This document shows, piece after piece, positions 1 through 5,999 of a DNA stretch of 49,906 bases (its first letter is position 1; every line of letters starts with the position of its first letter). Below the pieces are notes generated by a model. That model was not told where the DNA came from, searched no databases, and saw nothing but the letters and a program-made list of their open reading frames with translations. Origin of the DNA: a virus; IMG/VR virus record IMGVR_UViG_3300045922_000600, positions 1-49,906 of that record, one strand, 5' to 3'. The translations under genes were made by a program, and so were the position numbers.

Positions 1-159
1 CGCCTGGTGGGCGGTGTGCGCGTACTCGGCGAGCACGGCGCGCGGCACGGAGACGAGGCGCCCGGCGCCGTGCGCGGCCGCCCGCAGCCCGTGCCGCATG
101 CGCTCGAGGCGGTCGATCACGCGCGGCAGGATGTCCGCGATCGGCTCAAGACCGCTCAC
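1..159 (-). CDS. HNH endonuclease, 5' fragment (partial, duplicate of the gene at the right end)
   Basis: This is the N-terminal 53 codons of the HNH nuclease encoded complete at 49469-49888, repeated here because the contig ends overlap. It starts at a GTG at 157-159 and runs off the left edge before the zinc-finger and HNH motifs. It differs from the complete copy by one Phe-to-Ser change and three changes near the truncation (Gln-to-His, Asp-to-His, Leu-to-Gln). On the closed circle there is only one gene. The differences are either assembly noise or a population variant. Confidence 0.8.
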   Translation of the reverse strand, partial: MSGLEPIADILPRVIDRLERMRHGLRAAAHGAGRLVSVPRAVLAEYAHTAHQA

Positions 160-177
160 GAGACGCTCCGCTCAGCC
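1..177. repeat. Left copy of 177-bp terminal redundancy
   Basis: Positions 1-177 align without gaps to 49730-49906. Mismatches fall only at 5, 9, 16, 49 and 50, and 51-177 are identical over 127 bases. This is the signature of a circular or circularly permuted molecule whose assembled ends overlap. The five differences cluster at the outer end and all change amino acids in the HNH gene, so the left end may derive from a variant strain. Confidence 0.9.
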
Positions 178-201
178 ACCGCTGGCATCGTGAGCGCCGC
201 C

Positions 202-363
202 TCACTCATGCTCGCGCTCCATGCGCGCGAGGGCGCGAGCAGCCCGCCGCTGCCGCCAGGCGCGGTGGCGGAGCTGGACGCGGCGGTCGTGGCGGAGCGT
301 GCGGACCGTGCCGTTGACCAGAATGACGGCGAGTGCGACGAGGACGACGGTGAGGGGGGTCAC
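202..363 (-). CDS. Small single-pass membrane protein (53 aa)
   Basis: The product starts at a GTG that overlaps the stop of the upstream gene in a GTGA junction, the coupling style used throughout this genome. Residues 3-17 are a run of Leu, Val, Ala and Ile that can span a membrane, followed by a strongly basic tail rich in Arg and His. No family is recognised. The topology (short N-terminus, one helix, positive cytoplasmic tail) is typical of small phage inner-membrane proteins. On the circle it lies immediately upstream of the HNH gene. It is supported by the coupling and the frame rather than by homology. Confidence 0.5.
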   Translation of the reverse strand: MTPLTVVLVALAVILVNGTVRTLRHDRRVQLRHRAWRQRRAARALARMEREHE

Positions 364-653
364 GCGGTGCCCTCCGCAATGCCCAGCGCCGCGCGCAGGT
401 CGCGCACCGGCTGCATGTCGCGACGGTAACGTGCCGCCATCGCCGGATGCACGTCATCCGGCCCGTTGTACTCGGCCTGCACCCGTGCTTCGAGGTCGAG
501 CATCACGTCGACGGCGCACGCCGTGATCGTCGCCAGTCGCTCCGTGAGCGCGTCGAGGTGTGCCAGCACCGCGCGTCGCATGGGCGCGTCGCCGGTGTCC
601 GGAAAGCGCAGCGTGAGGTCACGGAACGCCGCGACCGCTTCTGACTCGCTCAT
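360..653 (-). CDS. Hypothetical phage protein, helical (97 aa)
   Basis: A short acidic, alpha-helical protein with regular Leu and Ala spacing (residues ~25-65) that could form a helical bundle. It overlaps the upstream gene by an ATGA junction at 650-653 and the downstream membrane protein by GTGA. I do not recognise a family. Its position in the early leftward operon, among short accessory genes between the recombination module and the replication genes, suggests a host take-over or accessory role, but nothing in the sequence is diagnostic. Confidence 0.6.
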   Translation of the reverse strand: MSESEAVAAFRDLTLRFPDTGDAPMRRAVLAHLDALTERLATITACAVDVMLDLEARVQAEYNGPDDVHPAMAARYRRDMQPVRDLRAALGIAEGTA

Positions 654-901
654 GCGTCCTCCCGTGCGTCGCGGATATCGGCGGTGCGTTCATGCGCACC
701 GTCCGCATCAATGAGGCGATGAACTGCTTCACCCGTGCGTGTTATCTTGCCACAGCGGCACACGCCCGTTGTGGGGTCGATGAGATGTCGCTCACCGCAC
801 TGTTCTTCAGGCGTACATGGAGTCTCGACACGAGCAGTTAGCATAGCACGGTACGCATCATAAGAACCGCCTGCATCGGCCCAACACTTTTCACACATCA
901 T
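650..901 (-). CDS. Cysteine-rich small protein, likely zinc-binding (83 aa)
   Basis: The chosen start is the first of two adjacent ATG codons (899-901), overlapping the upstream stop as ATGATG. The protein has a CxxC pair at residues 3-6 and a second Cys cluster (CTPEEQCGERH, then CRCGK) around residues 33-52, together enough for one or two zinc sites. The rest is hydrophilic. Family unknown. Small zinc proteins like this are common in phage early operons as DNA- or protein-binding accessories. A much longer reading frame extends upstream, but it overlaps two better genes. Confidence 0.6.
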   Translation of the reverse strand: MMCEKCWADAGGSYDAYRAMLTARVETPCTPEEQCGERHLIDPTTGVCRCGKITRTGEAVHRLIDADGAHERTADIRDAREDA

Positions 902-1089
902 GCGGCACCGTCCTGTGAGTGTCGGAGCGCTCGCACCTCGGTGAGAAAGCGCTCCATCGACATTTCCGACACGCCCTTCGGCACGCCGTTCGGCCATGAC
1001 TCCAGTAGGGTCACGGTGTTCGGCTGCATGAAGAGTCGCAGCGTCGGCAGCGGTTGCACCTCGACCAGCAGGGAGTGCGGCGCGCTCAT
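898..1089 (-). CDS. Hypothetical phage protein (63 aa)
   Basis: A short protein beginning at the ATG at 1087-1089, which overlaps the upstream stop by ATGA, and ending in Gln-Asp-Gly-Ala-Ala just before the next gene. Its last bases belong to a short boundary sequence (GGACGGTGCCGCATGA-like) that recurs at other gene junctions near 4.6, 5.6 and 6.0 kb. The composition (alternating hydrophobic residues around LLVEVQPLPTLRLF) suggests a beta-strand fold. No family recognised. Confidence 0.55.
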   Translation of the reverse strand: MSAPHSLLVEVQPLPTLRLFMQPNTVTLLESWPNGVPKGVSEMSMERFLTEVRALRHSQDGAA

Positions 1090-1658
1090 GCGTCCTCCGT
1101 GATGCCAAGCACGGCAAAGACTTCCTCGGCCTCGAGCCATTCGCCATCGTTGGTTGCCGCGAGGTAGCACGGTGCCTGCGACGACTTCAGGTCGTACCGC
1201 TGACATTGCAGCACCTGTTTCACCTTCGCCGCGAGCGCCTCGCGTTCGGCACGCACGGTGTCAATTGTATGGAACGCTTCTGCCGCCTCTTCACCGAACG
1301 GAGCGCACTCTTGAAAATGCGAGTGGATCGCTTCCAACACGCCTTGCACCTTGTGCCCTTCGATCGCCAGTGTTTGCACCGTCCCGTTGCGTTCGATCGT
1401 CACCGCGTAGGGAACGCCAGGAAGATCCGGCCAATATGCAAGCTCATGCAGTGCGATCTCCCATGCAGCAAGTTGAGCACGCGCCGCATCGCGTTCGGCA
1501 CGGAGTGTGTCGATGTGATCCCAGAGCACTCGCAGCGCCACTTCCGCGACGCTTGCACGCCGCACCCGCCCTTCGAGGCCCATGTGCGGCGAGACGATCT
1601 TGGACAGCACGGCGTCAAGCAGCGCGGCGTCGTCGCGGATGGTCGGGCGGTCAGGCAT
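1086..1658 (-). CDS. Hypothetical phage protein with coiled-coil segments (190 aa)
   Basis: A soluble protein with two predicted coiled-coil stretches (residues ~48-72 and ~135-155, rich in Leu, Arg and Glu), separated by a beta-rich segment near residues 75-105. There is no membrane segment, signal peptide or catalytic motif. It overlaps the upstream gene by 8 bp and the downstream one by ATGA, so it is part of the continuous leftward operon. Function unknown. Confidence 0.65.
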   Translation of the reverse strand: MPDRPTIRDDAALLDAVLSKIVSPHMGLEGRVRRASVAEVALRVLWDHIDTLRAERDAARAQLAAWEIALHELAYWPDLPGVPYAVTIERNGTVQTLAIEGHKVQGVLEAIHSHFQECAPFGEEAAEAFHTIDTVRAEREALAAKVKQVLQCQRYDLKSSQAPCYLAATNDGEWLEAEEVFAVLGITEDA

Positions 1659-2232
1659 CGTTCACCCCCGTCACCGGCTGCGCGAGGCCGAGGTAGAGTG
1701 GTGACCCGTCCATTGTAGTATCCCACGGAATCGCATTCGCCAGCGGCACCGTCGTCGCGGACGTGAGGGCGGCGGTGAGAACGTGGAGCCACCACTCGTG
1801 AACCCGGTGCGCACTGGCAACCGAAATGTGCTCGTAGCACGCCACCGCGGCCCGCTCCCGCATCGCGTAGTCCACGACGATGCCCGTGGGCTGCTGCTGC
1901 GGCTGCGGCGTTGGGTAGTGGGCTGAATCGGTTATCACGACCGGACGCGCTGCAAGCTGCGCCTCCAGTTCCGCGATGCGGGCGCGGAGCCGGTCGTTCG
2001 CCTGCTGTACCTGCCGCGTGTGCGCTTCCCACTTCCGCGGCCCCGCGTCCACACCGGCGTCGTAGCCGCGCACGTAGAACTCTGCGTCAAACTGCGAGGT
2101 CATGCCGAGCGCATAGGCACGGGCTCTCGCCTCGTTGAGTCGCGCGTCGGTGATTTCGTGGGCTCGCGCCGCCTCGACGAACTCCCGCGCGAGGTCGATG
2201 AGCGGCGGGGTGTCCTGCGTCTCGTCGATCAT
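1651..2232 (-). CDS. Hypothetical phage protein with central coiled coil (193 aa)
   Basis: The product begins with an acidic helical segment, then has a Tyr/Gly-containing stretch (FYVRGYDAGVDAG) near residues 52-64, followed by a heptad-like coiled coil (residues ~75-95) and a proline- and glutamine-rich linker near 110-118. The C-terminal third looks globular with His and Trp residues. No family recognised. It overlaps both neighbours by a few bases, consistent with co-translation in the early operon. Confidence 0.65.
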   Translation of the reverse strand: MIDETQDTPPLIDLAREFVEAARAHEITDARLNEARARAYALGMTSQFDAEFYVRGYDAGVDAGPRKWEAHTRQVQQANDRLRARIAELEAQLAARPVVITDSAHYPTPQPQQQPTGIVVDYAMRERAAVACYEHISVASAHRVHEWWLHVLTAALTSATTVPLANAIPWDTTMDGSPLYLGLAQPVTGVNDA

Positions 2233-2558
2233 GGTGTCGCCTCCGTGAGAATGTTGTTCGGTCGGGCGGACCCCTCATCTTCCGCCTCGTGAGCAAAGAA
2301 GAGCGCCGCCAGAATGCGGGCGTCACGGTATTTTCGGTATTCAGCGAAGTTCCGCGACGGATACGCCCAAGACGTTCCCGGACGAAGGTGCGAGCGAATC
2401 CGAGTCCGCATTGTGTTCTTTGTCTGCTCGTCAATGCAATCGCCACTGTACAGCAACTCAACCTCAACACACAGCCCAAGATTTCGTTCATCGGCGTGCA
2501 CCTGCCGCGCGATCGCGCGCCACGCCTGCGGTTCAGTGAGCTGCGGCTCAGTCAGCAT
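2229..2558 (-). CDS. Hypothetical phage protein (109 aa)
   Basis: A small soluble protein with no signal peptide. The N-terminus contains a doubled Leu-Thr-Glu-Pro-Gln motif. The centre is Cys- and Tyr-containing (VEVELLYSGDCIDEQ) and the C-terminus is helical. It overlaps the preceding membrane-protein gene by 11 bp and the next gene by ATGA. The codon pattern resembles its neighbours, so it is treated as a real gene, but no function can be proposed. Confidence 0.6.
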   Translation of the reverse strand: MLTEPQLTEPQAWRAIARQVHADERNLGLCVEVELLYSGDCIDEQTKNTMRTRIRSHLRPGTSWAYPSRNFAEYRKYRDARILAALFFAHEAEDEGSARPNNILTEATP

Positions 2559-2745
2559 CGTTCGCCTCCGCGGCGAAAGGGTTGGGTGACATCGCGTGCG
2601 GCGCGACCGGCGTCGGCGGCGCGCACGGCGCGACGGTGTAGATCGAGACGCGGTAGCCGCTCGCGTGGGCGGTCACCAGCACGAGCGCGACGCCCACCGC
2701 CACGACGGCGGCGAAGAGCGCGGCGTCCAGCAGGGCGGCGCGCAT
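2548..2745 (-). CDS. Small membrane protein (65 aa)
   Basis: Starting at the ATG at 2743-2745, residues ~4-26 form one strongly hydrophobic helix (FAAVVAVGVALVLVTA). A proline-rich tail and an acidic C-terminus follow. The start overlaps the stop of the upstream winged-helix gene. It is one of several one-helix membrane microproteins in this operon. Phage genes of this type include superinfection-exclusion and antiholin proteins, but no specific family is recognised. Confidence 0.55.
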   Translation of the reverse strand: MRAALLDAALFAAVVAVGVALVLVTAHASGYRVSIYTVAPCAPPTPVAPHAMSPNPFAAEANDAD

Positions 2746-2966
2746 CACGCCCGCCTCCAGGCGTGACCATCGGTTCCGCGCGAGGCCCGCTCGCACACGC
2801 CGTCGCGCCGGAGCTGCCGCAGCGTGGCCGCGACATCGGACAGGGCGGGGCGATGCGCGCGCGTGCTGACCGCATCGCGAAGCGCCTGTGTGCTCTGCCA
2901 CTCGCGCGTGAGGGCGGCGCGGAGCGCGACGGCGAGGGGCGTCACGGCCGGCGTCGTGTCGGTCAT
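2745..2966 (-). CDS. Winged helix-turn-helix protein (73 aa)
   Basis: The sequence reads as a compact winged-helix domain: a first helix (LAVALRAALTREW, residues ~11-23), a second (QALRDAVSTRA), a recognition-type helix (SDVAATLRQLRRDG) and a wing ending in a Trp-Arg pair. It is clearly paralogous to the plus-strand protein at 16722-16946 (shared ALT-EWQ, LR-L-RDG and W-R positions). In addition, 24 bases at 2916-2939 are identical to 4669-4692, showing that a piece of this gene was copied into the 4312-4698 gene. Probably a small DNA-binding regulator; target unknown. Confidence 0.65.
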   Translation of the reverse strand: MTDTTPAVTPLAVALRAALTREWQSTQALRDAVSTRAHRPALSDVAATLRQLRRDGVCERASRGTDGHAWRRA

Positions 2967-3466
2967 GGGGTCGTCTCCTGCGGTGCGCGAAGCCGCGCCA
3001 GCGCGCGCTCGACGCGGGACATCCGCAGTTCGAACGCCCGCTGCTGCTCGTACAGCCCGGAGAGCATCACGAGCTGCGCCTCGTGCGCCTTGCGCGTCTC
3101 CGGCGACATCTCGTCCCACCGCACGTGCTTGAGCAGGGCAAGGCCACGCCCGAGCTGCCGATCCGCACGCCGCTTCCGGCGCGCGGCCAGCGTCTGATGC
3201 TCCGTCGCCTCGGCCACGCGATAGCCGACGCCTGGCACGGCCGCCAGCGCACGCGCCATCTCACGCAGCATCCGCCCCTCGGCCCGGACACGGGCTCCGC
3301 GCACTCGCGCCATGCTGACGCGCGTCGAGAGCCCATCCTGCAACGCCTGCCGGATCGTGTCGTGGGCGATCACCTGACCGGGCGAAAACGCCGCCACGAG
3401 GCGCATCACGATCTCGACGTCGGACTCGCCGGTCGCGCGATCGGTGCGGAACGCTGGGGCGCTCAC
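2963..3466 (-). CDS. Putative DNA-binding protein, winged-helix plus helical tail (167 aa)
   Basis: The product starts at a GTG overlapping the upstream stop (GTGA at 3463-3466). Residues ~15-90 can be read as a winged-helix domain with a recognition-like helix (VSMARVRGARVRAEGRML) and a wing ending in GVGYRVAEA, a pattern seen in bacterial winged-helix proteins. Residues ~105-167 are a long charged helix, possibly a dimerising coiled coil. No named family is assigned. It sits between the RAMP-like gene and a small winged-helix gene in the early operon. Confidence 0.6.
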   Translation of the reverse strand: MSAPAFRTDRATGESDVEIVMRLVAAFSPGQVIAHDTIRQALQDGLSTRVSMARVRGARVRAEGRMLREMARALAAVPGVGYRVAEATEHQTLAARRKRRADRQLGRGLALLKHVRWDEMSPETRKAHEAQLVMLSGLYEQQRAFELRMSRVERALARLRAPQETTP

Positions 3467-4038
3467 TGCGCCACCAGCGTGGCGCTGAACCGGCCGTAAC
3501 CGTTCACGCGGTTGTCCCCGATTCCTTCCACGACGCCGGCCAGTTCGACCAGGCGCACGAACTCGTCCACGTTGAGGCCGGCGTCCTCGACCAGCAGCCC
3601 GTCCAGCTGCAGCCCCCACGCGGGGAACTGTGGCCGCACGCGCATCACGCGCTTCCCGCCGATGCCGACCGACAGCCGGGAGTGGAACGTCTTGTCCGCG
3701 AACACCTGGTCGATGTCGCGCGGCCCGTCGTAGATCAGCGGCACGTTGAGCGTCCCGAACGAGAGCGCGCGCTCGACGGCCTTGCCGAGCTTCTGCATCC
3801 GCGCCGTGTTGATGAGGCACTTGCGGACCTTCGAGGTCGGCTGGACGATCACGCCGTTCGCCTCGTACAGCCCGCCGTACCATTCGAGCGTTTCGATCTG
3901 GCGCAAGTCCTCGTCCGTCTTCTTGCGCTTGCTGGTGAGCGCTTTGATCTCCCGGTTAAGGGAGAACTCCGGGTCCACCATGCGCGGGTTGTGCATGAGG
4001 AGCGGCGTCGTGCCGGTGAGCGTGAGGGTGAACTTCAT
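3463..4038 (-). CDS. Phage protein of unknown function with a RAMP-like glycine-rich C-terminus (191 aa)
   Basis: The N-terminus (KFTLTLTGTTPLLMHNPRM) reads as a beta strand followed by a conserved-looking MHN motif, then a Lys-rich helix (residues ~30-50) and a segment containing EWYGGLY. The C-terminus ends in GIGDNRVNGYGRF, a glycine-rich loop reminiscent of the G-loop of RAMP/Cas7-type RRM-fold proteins. I associate the N-terminal pattern with an uncharacterised family widespread in phages, but this is recollection, not a search. A GGAG motif about 8 bases upstream supports the ATG at 4036-4038. The preceding 108 bases plus an NNGCC array form its unusual leader. Confidence 0.7.
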   Translation of the reverse strand: MKFTLTLTGTTPLLMHNPRMVDPEFSLNREIKALTSKRKKTDEDLRQIETLEWYGGLYEANGVIVQPTSKVRKCLINTARMQKLGKAVERALSFGTLNVPLIYDGPRDIDQVFADKTFHSRLSVGIGGKRVMRVRPQFPAWGLQLDGLLVEDAGLNVDEFVRLVELAGVVEGIGDNRVNGYGRFSATLVAQ

Positions 4039-4146
4039 GGTCGTGCTCCGTGGTGTGGGCGTGCCGTCTGCGTGCGGTGCCGCCGATGTGCGGCTGACGC
4101 TGGCGCCCGGTGTGTGTCCTGCCCTGCCGCTCCATGAGCGGGTCCA

Positions 4147-4316
4147 GCCCATGCCTGCCTTGCCTCGCCGGGCCGCGCCGTGCCAAGCCTTGCCTTGCCG
4201 TGCCCCGCCTGCCGTGCCTCGCCATGCCTTTCCTTGCCCCGCCTCGCCGTGCCTAGCCCTGCCACGCCGGGCCGCGCCGTGCCTAGCCTTGCCGAGCCTC
4301 GCCTGCCTTGCCTAGC
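4147..4316. repeat. NNGCC pentamer array (about 34 units)
   Basis: From about 4147 to 4316 the plus strand reads as consecutive five-base units in which the last three bases are almost always GCC and the first two vary freely (AT, TT, TC, GG, GC, GT, AA, TT ...). Three units are one base short and one reads TTTCC. A block of three units (GG-GC-GT then GCC) occurs twice. A five-base period is incompatible with simple codon selection. The array fills the gap between the stop at 4312 and the RAMP-like gene at 4038. In the mRNA it would read GGCNN. Confidence 0.85.
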
Positions 4317-4698
4317 GCCACGTCCGCCCCGGCCTGACCAGCGCCTCAAGCGCCGTGAGCGCGACCGTGACGAGCAGCGCCGGCACGACCTGCCAAATGG
4401 TGGACGGGCAGCCACGCCGCCCGGTGCGTTCGGTCGTGCCGCTCGGCTGCACGCAGCCGAGCACGGCCAAGCGCTGGAGCGCCTTGTATACGCCGAACCG
4501 GCTGCCAAACCCCTCGGCCACGAGGGTGGGCACCGAGGCGGGCGCGTGTTCGAGGCGCCGCAGCACGGCCCAGCGGACGGGGGCGCCGCGTCCGGTGCGG
4601 GCGCTCATGCGGCACCGTCCGTCGCGCGCGGGTCCGTCACGGCGATCAGTCGGCGCAGCAAGCCGACCGGCGCGGAGCGCGACGGCGAGGGGGCTCAT
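4312..4698 (-). CDS. Winged-helix protein with mosaic N-terminus (128 aa)
   Basis: The ATG at 4696-4698 overlaps the stop of the J-domain gene (ATGA), so translation probably starts there. The first ~30 codons are a mosaic: 24 bases identical to the winged-helix gene at 2916-2939, then the 18-bp boundary sequence at 4604-4621. From the internal Met at 4608 the protein matches the 5425-5619 product almost exactly, but carries 34 extra residues that complete a winged-helix domain (VPTLVAEGF, GVYKALQRLAVLGCV). The C-terminus (VVPALLVTVALTALEALV) is hydrophobic. Start uncertain: 4608 is the paralogue's start. Confidence 0.65.
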   Translation of the reverse strand: MSPLAVALRAGRLAAPTDRRDGPARDGRCRMSARTGRGAPVRWAVLRRLEHAPASVPTLVAEGFGSRFGVYKALQRLAVLGCVQPSGTTERTGRRGCPSTIWQVVPALLVTVALTALEALVRPGRTWR

Positions 4699-5339
4699 GA
4701 GGCCCCCCCAATCCGCAGCTCACGCGCCGCCGCTTCGACGAGGTGCCAGTGACGATCGTGGCCAGCGCGGTCGGGGTGCGTGCGAGCGCGAGCGCTGCGG
4801 TACGCAGACGCGAGCGTTTCGGACGTGCTGTCGTCTGGCACGTGCATTCCCGAGTGCTCGCGCAGGATCTCGATCGCCGCTGAATGACCCATGGTCAGCG
4901 TGGTGGTCGACGCCGGCAGTGCCTTGAACCCGCGGAACTGCTGGGCATCCTGCACGGCCCCGTAGCGCTCGACGCTGCGCAGCGCCTCGAGGGTGAGCAG
5001 AATCGCGCGTACGTTGTGGTGCCACACGTCGTGACTGTCAGCGGCGAACCGCAGCGCGCCCTGCGTCGGGTGCGTGCAGTAGAGGACCACGCCAGGCGAG
5101 CGCGGACTCGCATCGGCGCGCAGGCGACCGTCCTGCCGCACGTCGCGCTCGTGCACGTCCACCTCGAGGTACGCGTCGCGCACGCCGTGGCGGCCGAGCT
5201 CCTCCTCGAGCTCGGATAGCGTGGAGCCCGCCGAAACCCTGAACGTCGAACGCGAGCGCCGACGACTCGCTGGCGTGACGGCGCCTGGCCACGCAGCGAG
5301 CGGGCGACAGAGCACGGGCACGAACGACGCGCGGCTCAT
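4695..5339 (-). CDS. J-domain (DnaJ-like) phage protein (214 aa)
   Basis: The C-terminal ~45 residues have the layout of a J domain, with the His-Pro-Asp signature at about residues 188-190 inside an AYRSARARTHPD context, preceded and followed by helices. In J proteins the HPD loop activates the ATPase of DnaK. The N-terminal ~130 residues are an unrecognised alpha/beta region. The gene overlaps its neighbours by ATGA on both sides. Phage J-domain proteins are usually inferred to recruit host Hsp70 for replication or assembly; the specific role here is unknown. Confidence 0.75.
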   Translation of the reverse strand: MSRASFVPVLCRPLAAWPGAVTPASRRRSRSTFRVSAGSTLSELEEELGRHGVRDAYLEVDVHERDVRQDGRLRADASPRSPGVVLYCTHPTQGALRFAADSHDVWHHNVRAILLTLEALRSVERYGAVQDAQQFRGFKALPASTTTLTMGHSAAIEILREHSGMHVPDDSTSETLASAYRSARARTHPDRAGHDRHWHLVEAAARELRIGGAS

Positions 5340-5428
5340 CGCCCCACCACCTGCAGTAGCGCCCAGATCACCCCCCCCCACGCGAGCGCGCAGAACAGCA
5401 GCAGGGCGAGGCCGGAATAGCGGGTCAT
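5336..5428 (-). CDS. 30-residue membrane microprotein
   Basis: An ATG at 5426-5428 overlaps the upstream stop as ATGA, and the stop overlaps the J-domain start as ATGA, so the frame is exactly tiled between two genes. After Met-Thr-Arg-Tyr-Ser the peptide is almost entirely hydrophobic (LALLLFCALAWGGVIWALL) and ends in Gly-Arg, a single transmembrane helix. No function can be assigned. Tiling plus a complete transmembrane helix makes a real microprotein likely. Confidence 0.55.
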   Translation of the reverse strand: MTRYSGLALLLFCALAWGGVIWALLQVVGR

Positions 5429-5619
5429 GTCCACGTCCGCCCCGGCCTGACCAGCGCTTCGAGCGCGATGCGCGCGCACGTGACGAGCAGCGCCGGCACG
5501 ACCTGCCAAATGGTGGACGGGCAGCCACGCCGCCCGGTGCGTTCGGTCGTGCCGCTCGGCTGCACGCAGCCGAGCACGGCCCAGCGGACGGGGGCGCCGC
5601 GTCCGGTGCGGGCGCTCAT
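5425..5619 (-). CDS. Internally deleted paralogue of the 4312-4698 winged-helix gene (64 aa)
   Basis: This product is nearly identical to residues 31-128 of the 4312-4698 protein but lacks 34 residues. The missing 102 bp lie between two copies of AGCACGGCC in the longer gene (4460-4468 and 4562-4570), and only one copy remains here near 5573-5581. The deletion is in frame and removes the helix-turn-helix core, leaving the wing region and the hydrophobic C-terminus. It may be a decayed copy, or a short form that interferes with the full-length protein. Confidence 0.65.
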   Translation of the reverse strand: MSARTGRGAPVRWAVLGCVQPSGTTERTGRRGCPSTIWQVVPALLVTCARIALEALVRPGRTWT

Positions 5620-5999
5620 GCGGCACCGTCCGCGTCGAGCCGGATCCACAGACCACGCGTCACGTTGTGGACGAGCCCACGCGCCTTGAGGCCTGAGAGG
5701 ACCACGCTCACGCGCGTAGGCGTTGATTGCGCCCGGTCCGCGATCGCCTCGCGCGTACTCGGCCGCTCAGGGTTCGCCGAGACAGCGTTCAGCACGCGAT
5801 GTGCGAGCGTGCCGTCGGTCCGCAATGCCGCCTGCTCCTTTGGTGCGGCACGGCGGACGGGGTAGCGCGGCGCCGGCGCCGGCGATGCCGCACGTCGCGG
5901 CGCGGGAGGCCAGGAGGCGGCCACCGTTTCCGTGCCGTGCGTCGGGCATACGACTTGCAGCGACTGCCCGCAGCGCTGGCAGACGAGGACGCGGCTCAT
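5616..5999 (-). CDS. Zinc-ribbon plus winged-helix protein (127 aa)
   Basis: Residues 7-21 contain CQRCG and a following Cys/His pair (CPTHG), giving a small zinc-ribbon-like knuckle. A proline- and alanine-rich linker (residues ~30-55) leads to a C-terminal winged-helix domain (NAVSANPERPSTREAIADRA, recognition helix TPTRVSVVLSGLKARG, wing ending LWIRL). The protein ends Asp-Ala-Asp-Gly-Ala-Ala. Both ends carry the recurring junction sequence (5615-5632 and 5995-6012). Likely a nucleic-acid-binding regulator; target unknown. Confidence 0.65.
   Translation of the reverse strand: MSRVLVCQRCGQSLQVVCPTHGTETVAASWPPAPRRAASPAPAPRYPVRRAAPKEQAALRTDGTLAHRVLNAVSANPERPSTREAIADRAQSTPTRVSVVLSGLKARGLVHNVTRGLWIRLDADGAA

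Noticed and set aside
4147-4316. CRISPR array at the repetitive tract
   Set aside because: Units are five bases without spacers, and no cas1/cas2-like genes are present.
4604-4698. Separate short gene ending in Asp-Gly-Ala-Ala before the 4608 start
   Set aside because: The frame has the terminal motif but no usable start; it looks like the 3' scrap of a deleted gene now overlapped by the 4698 start.
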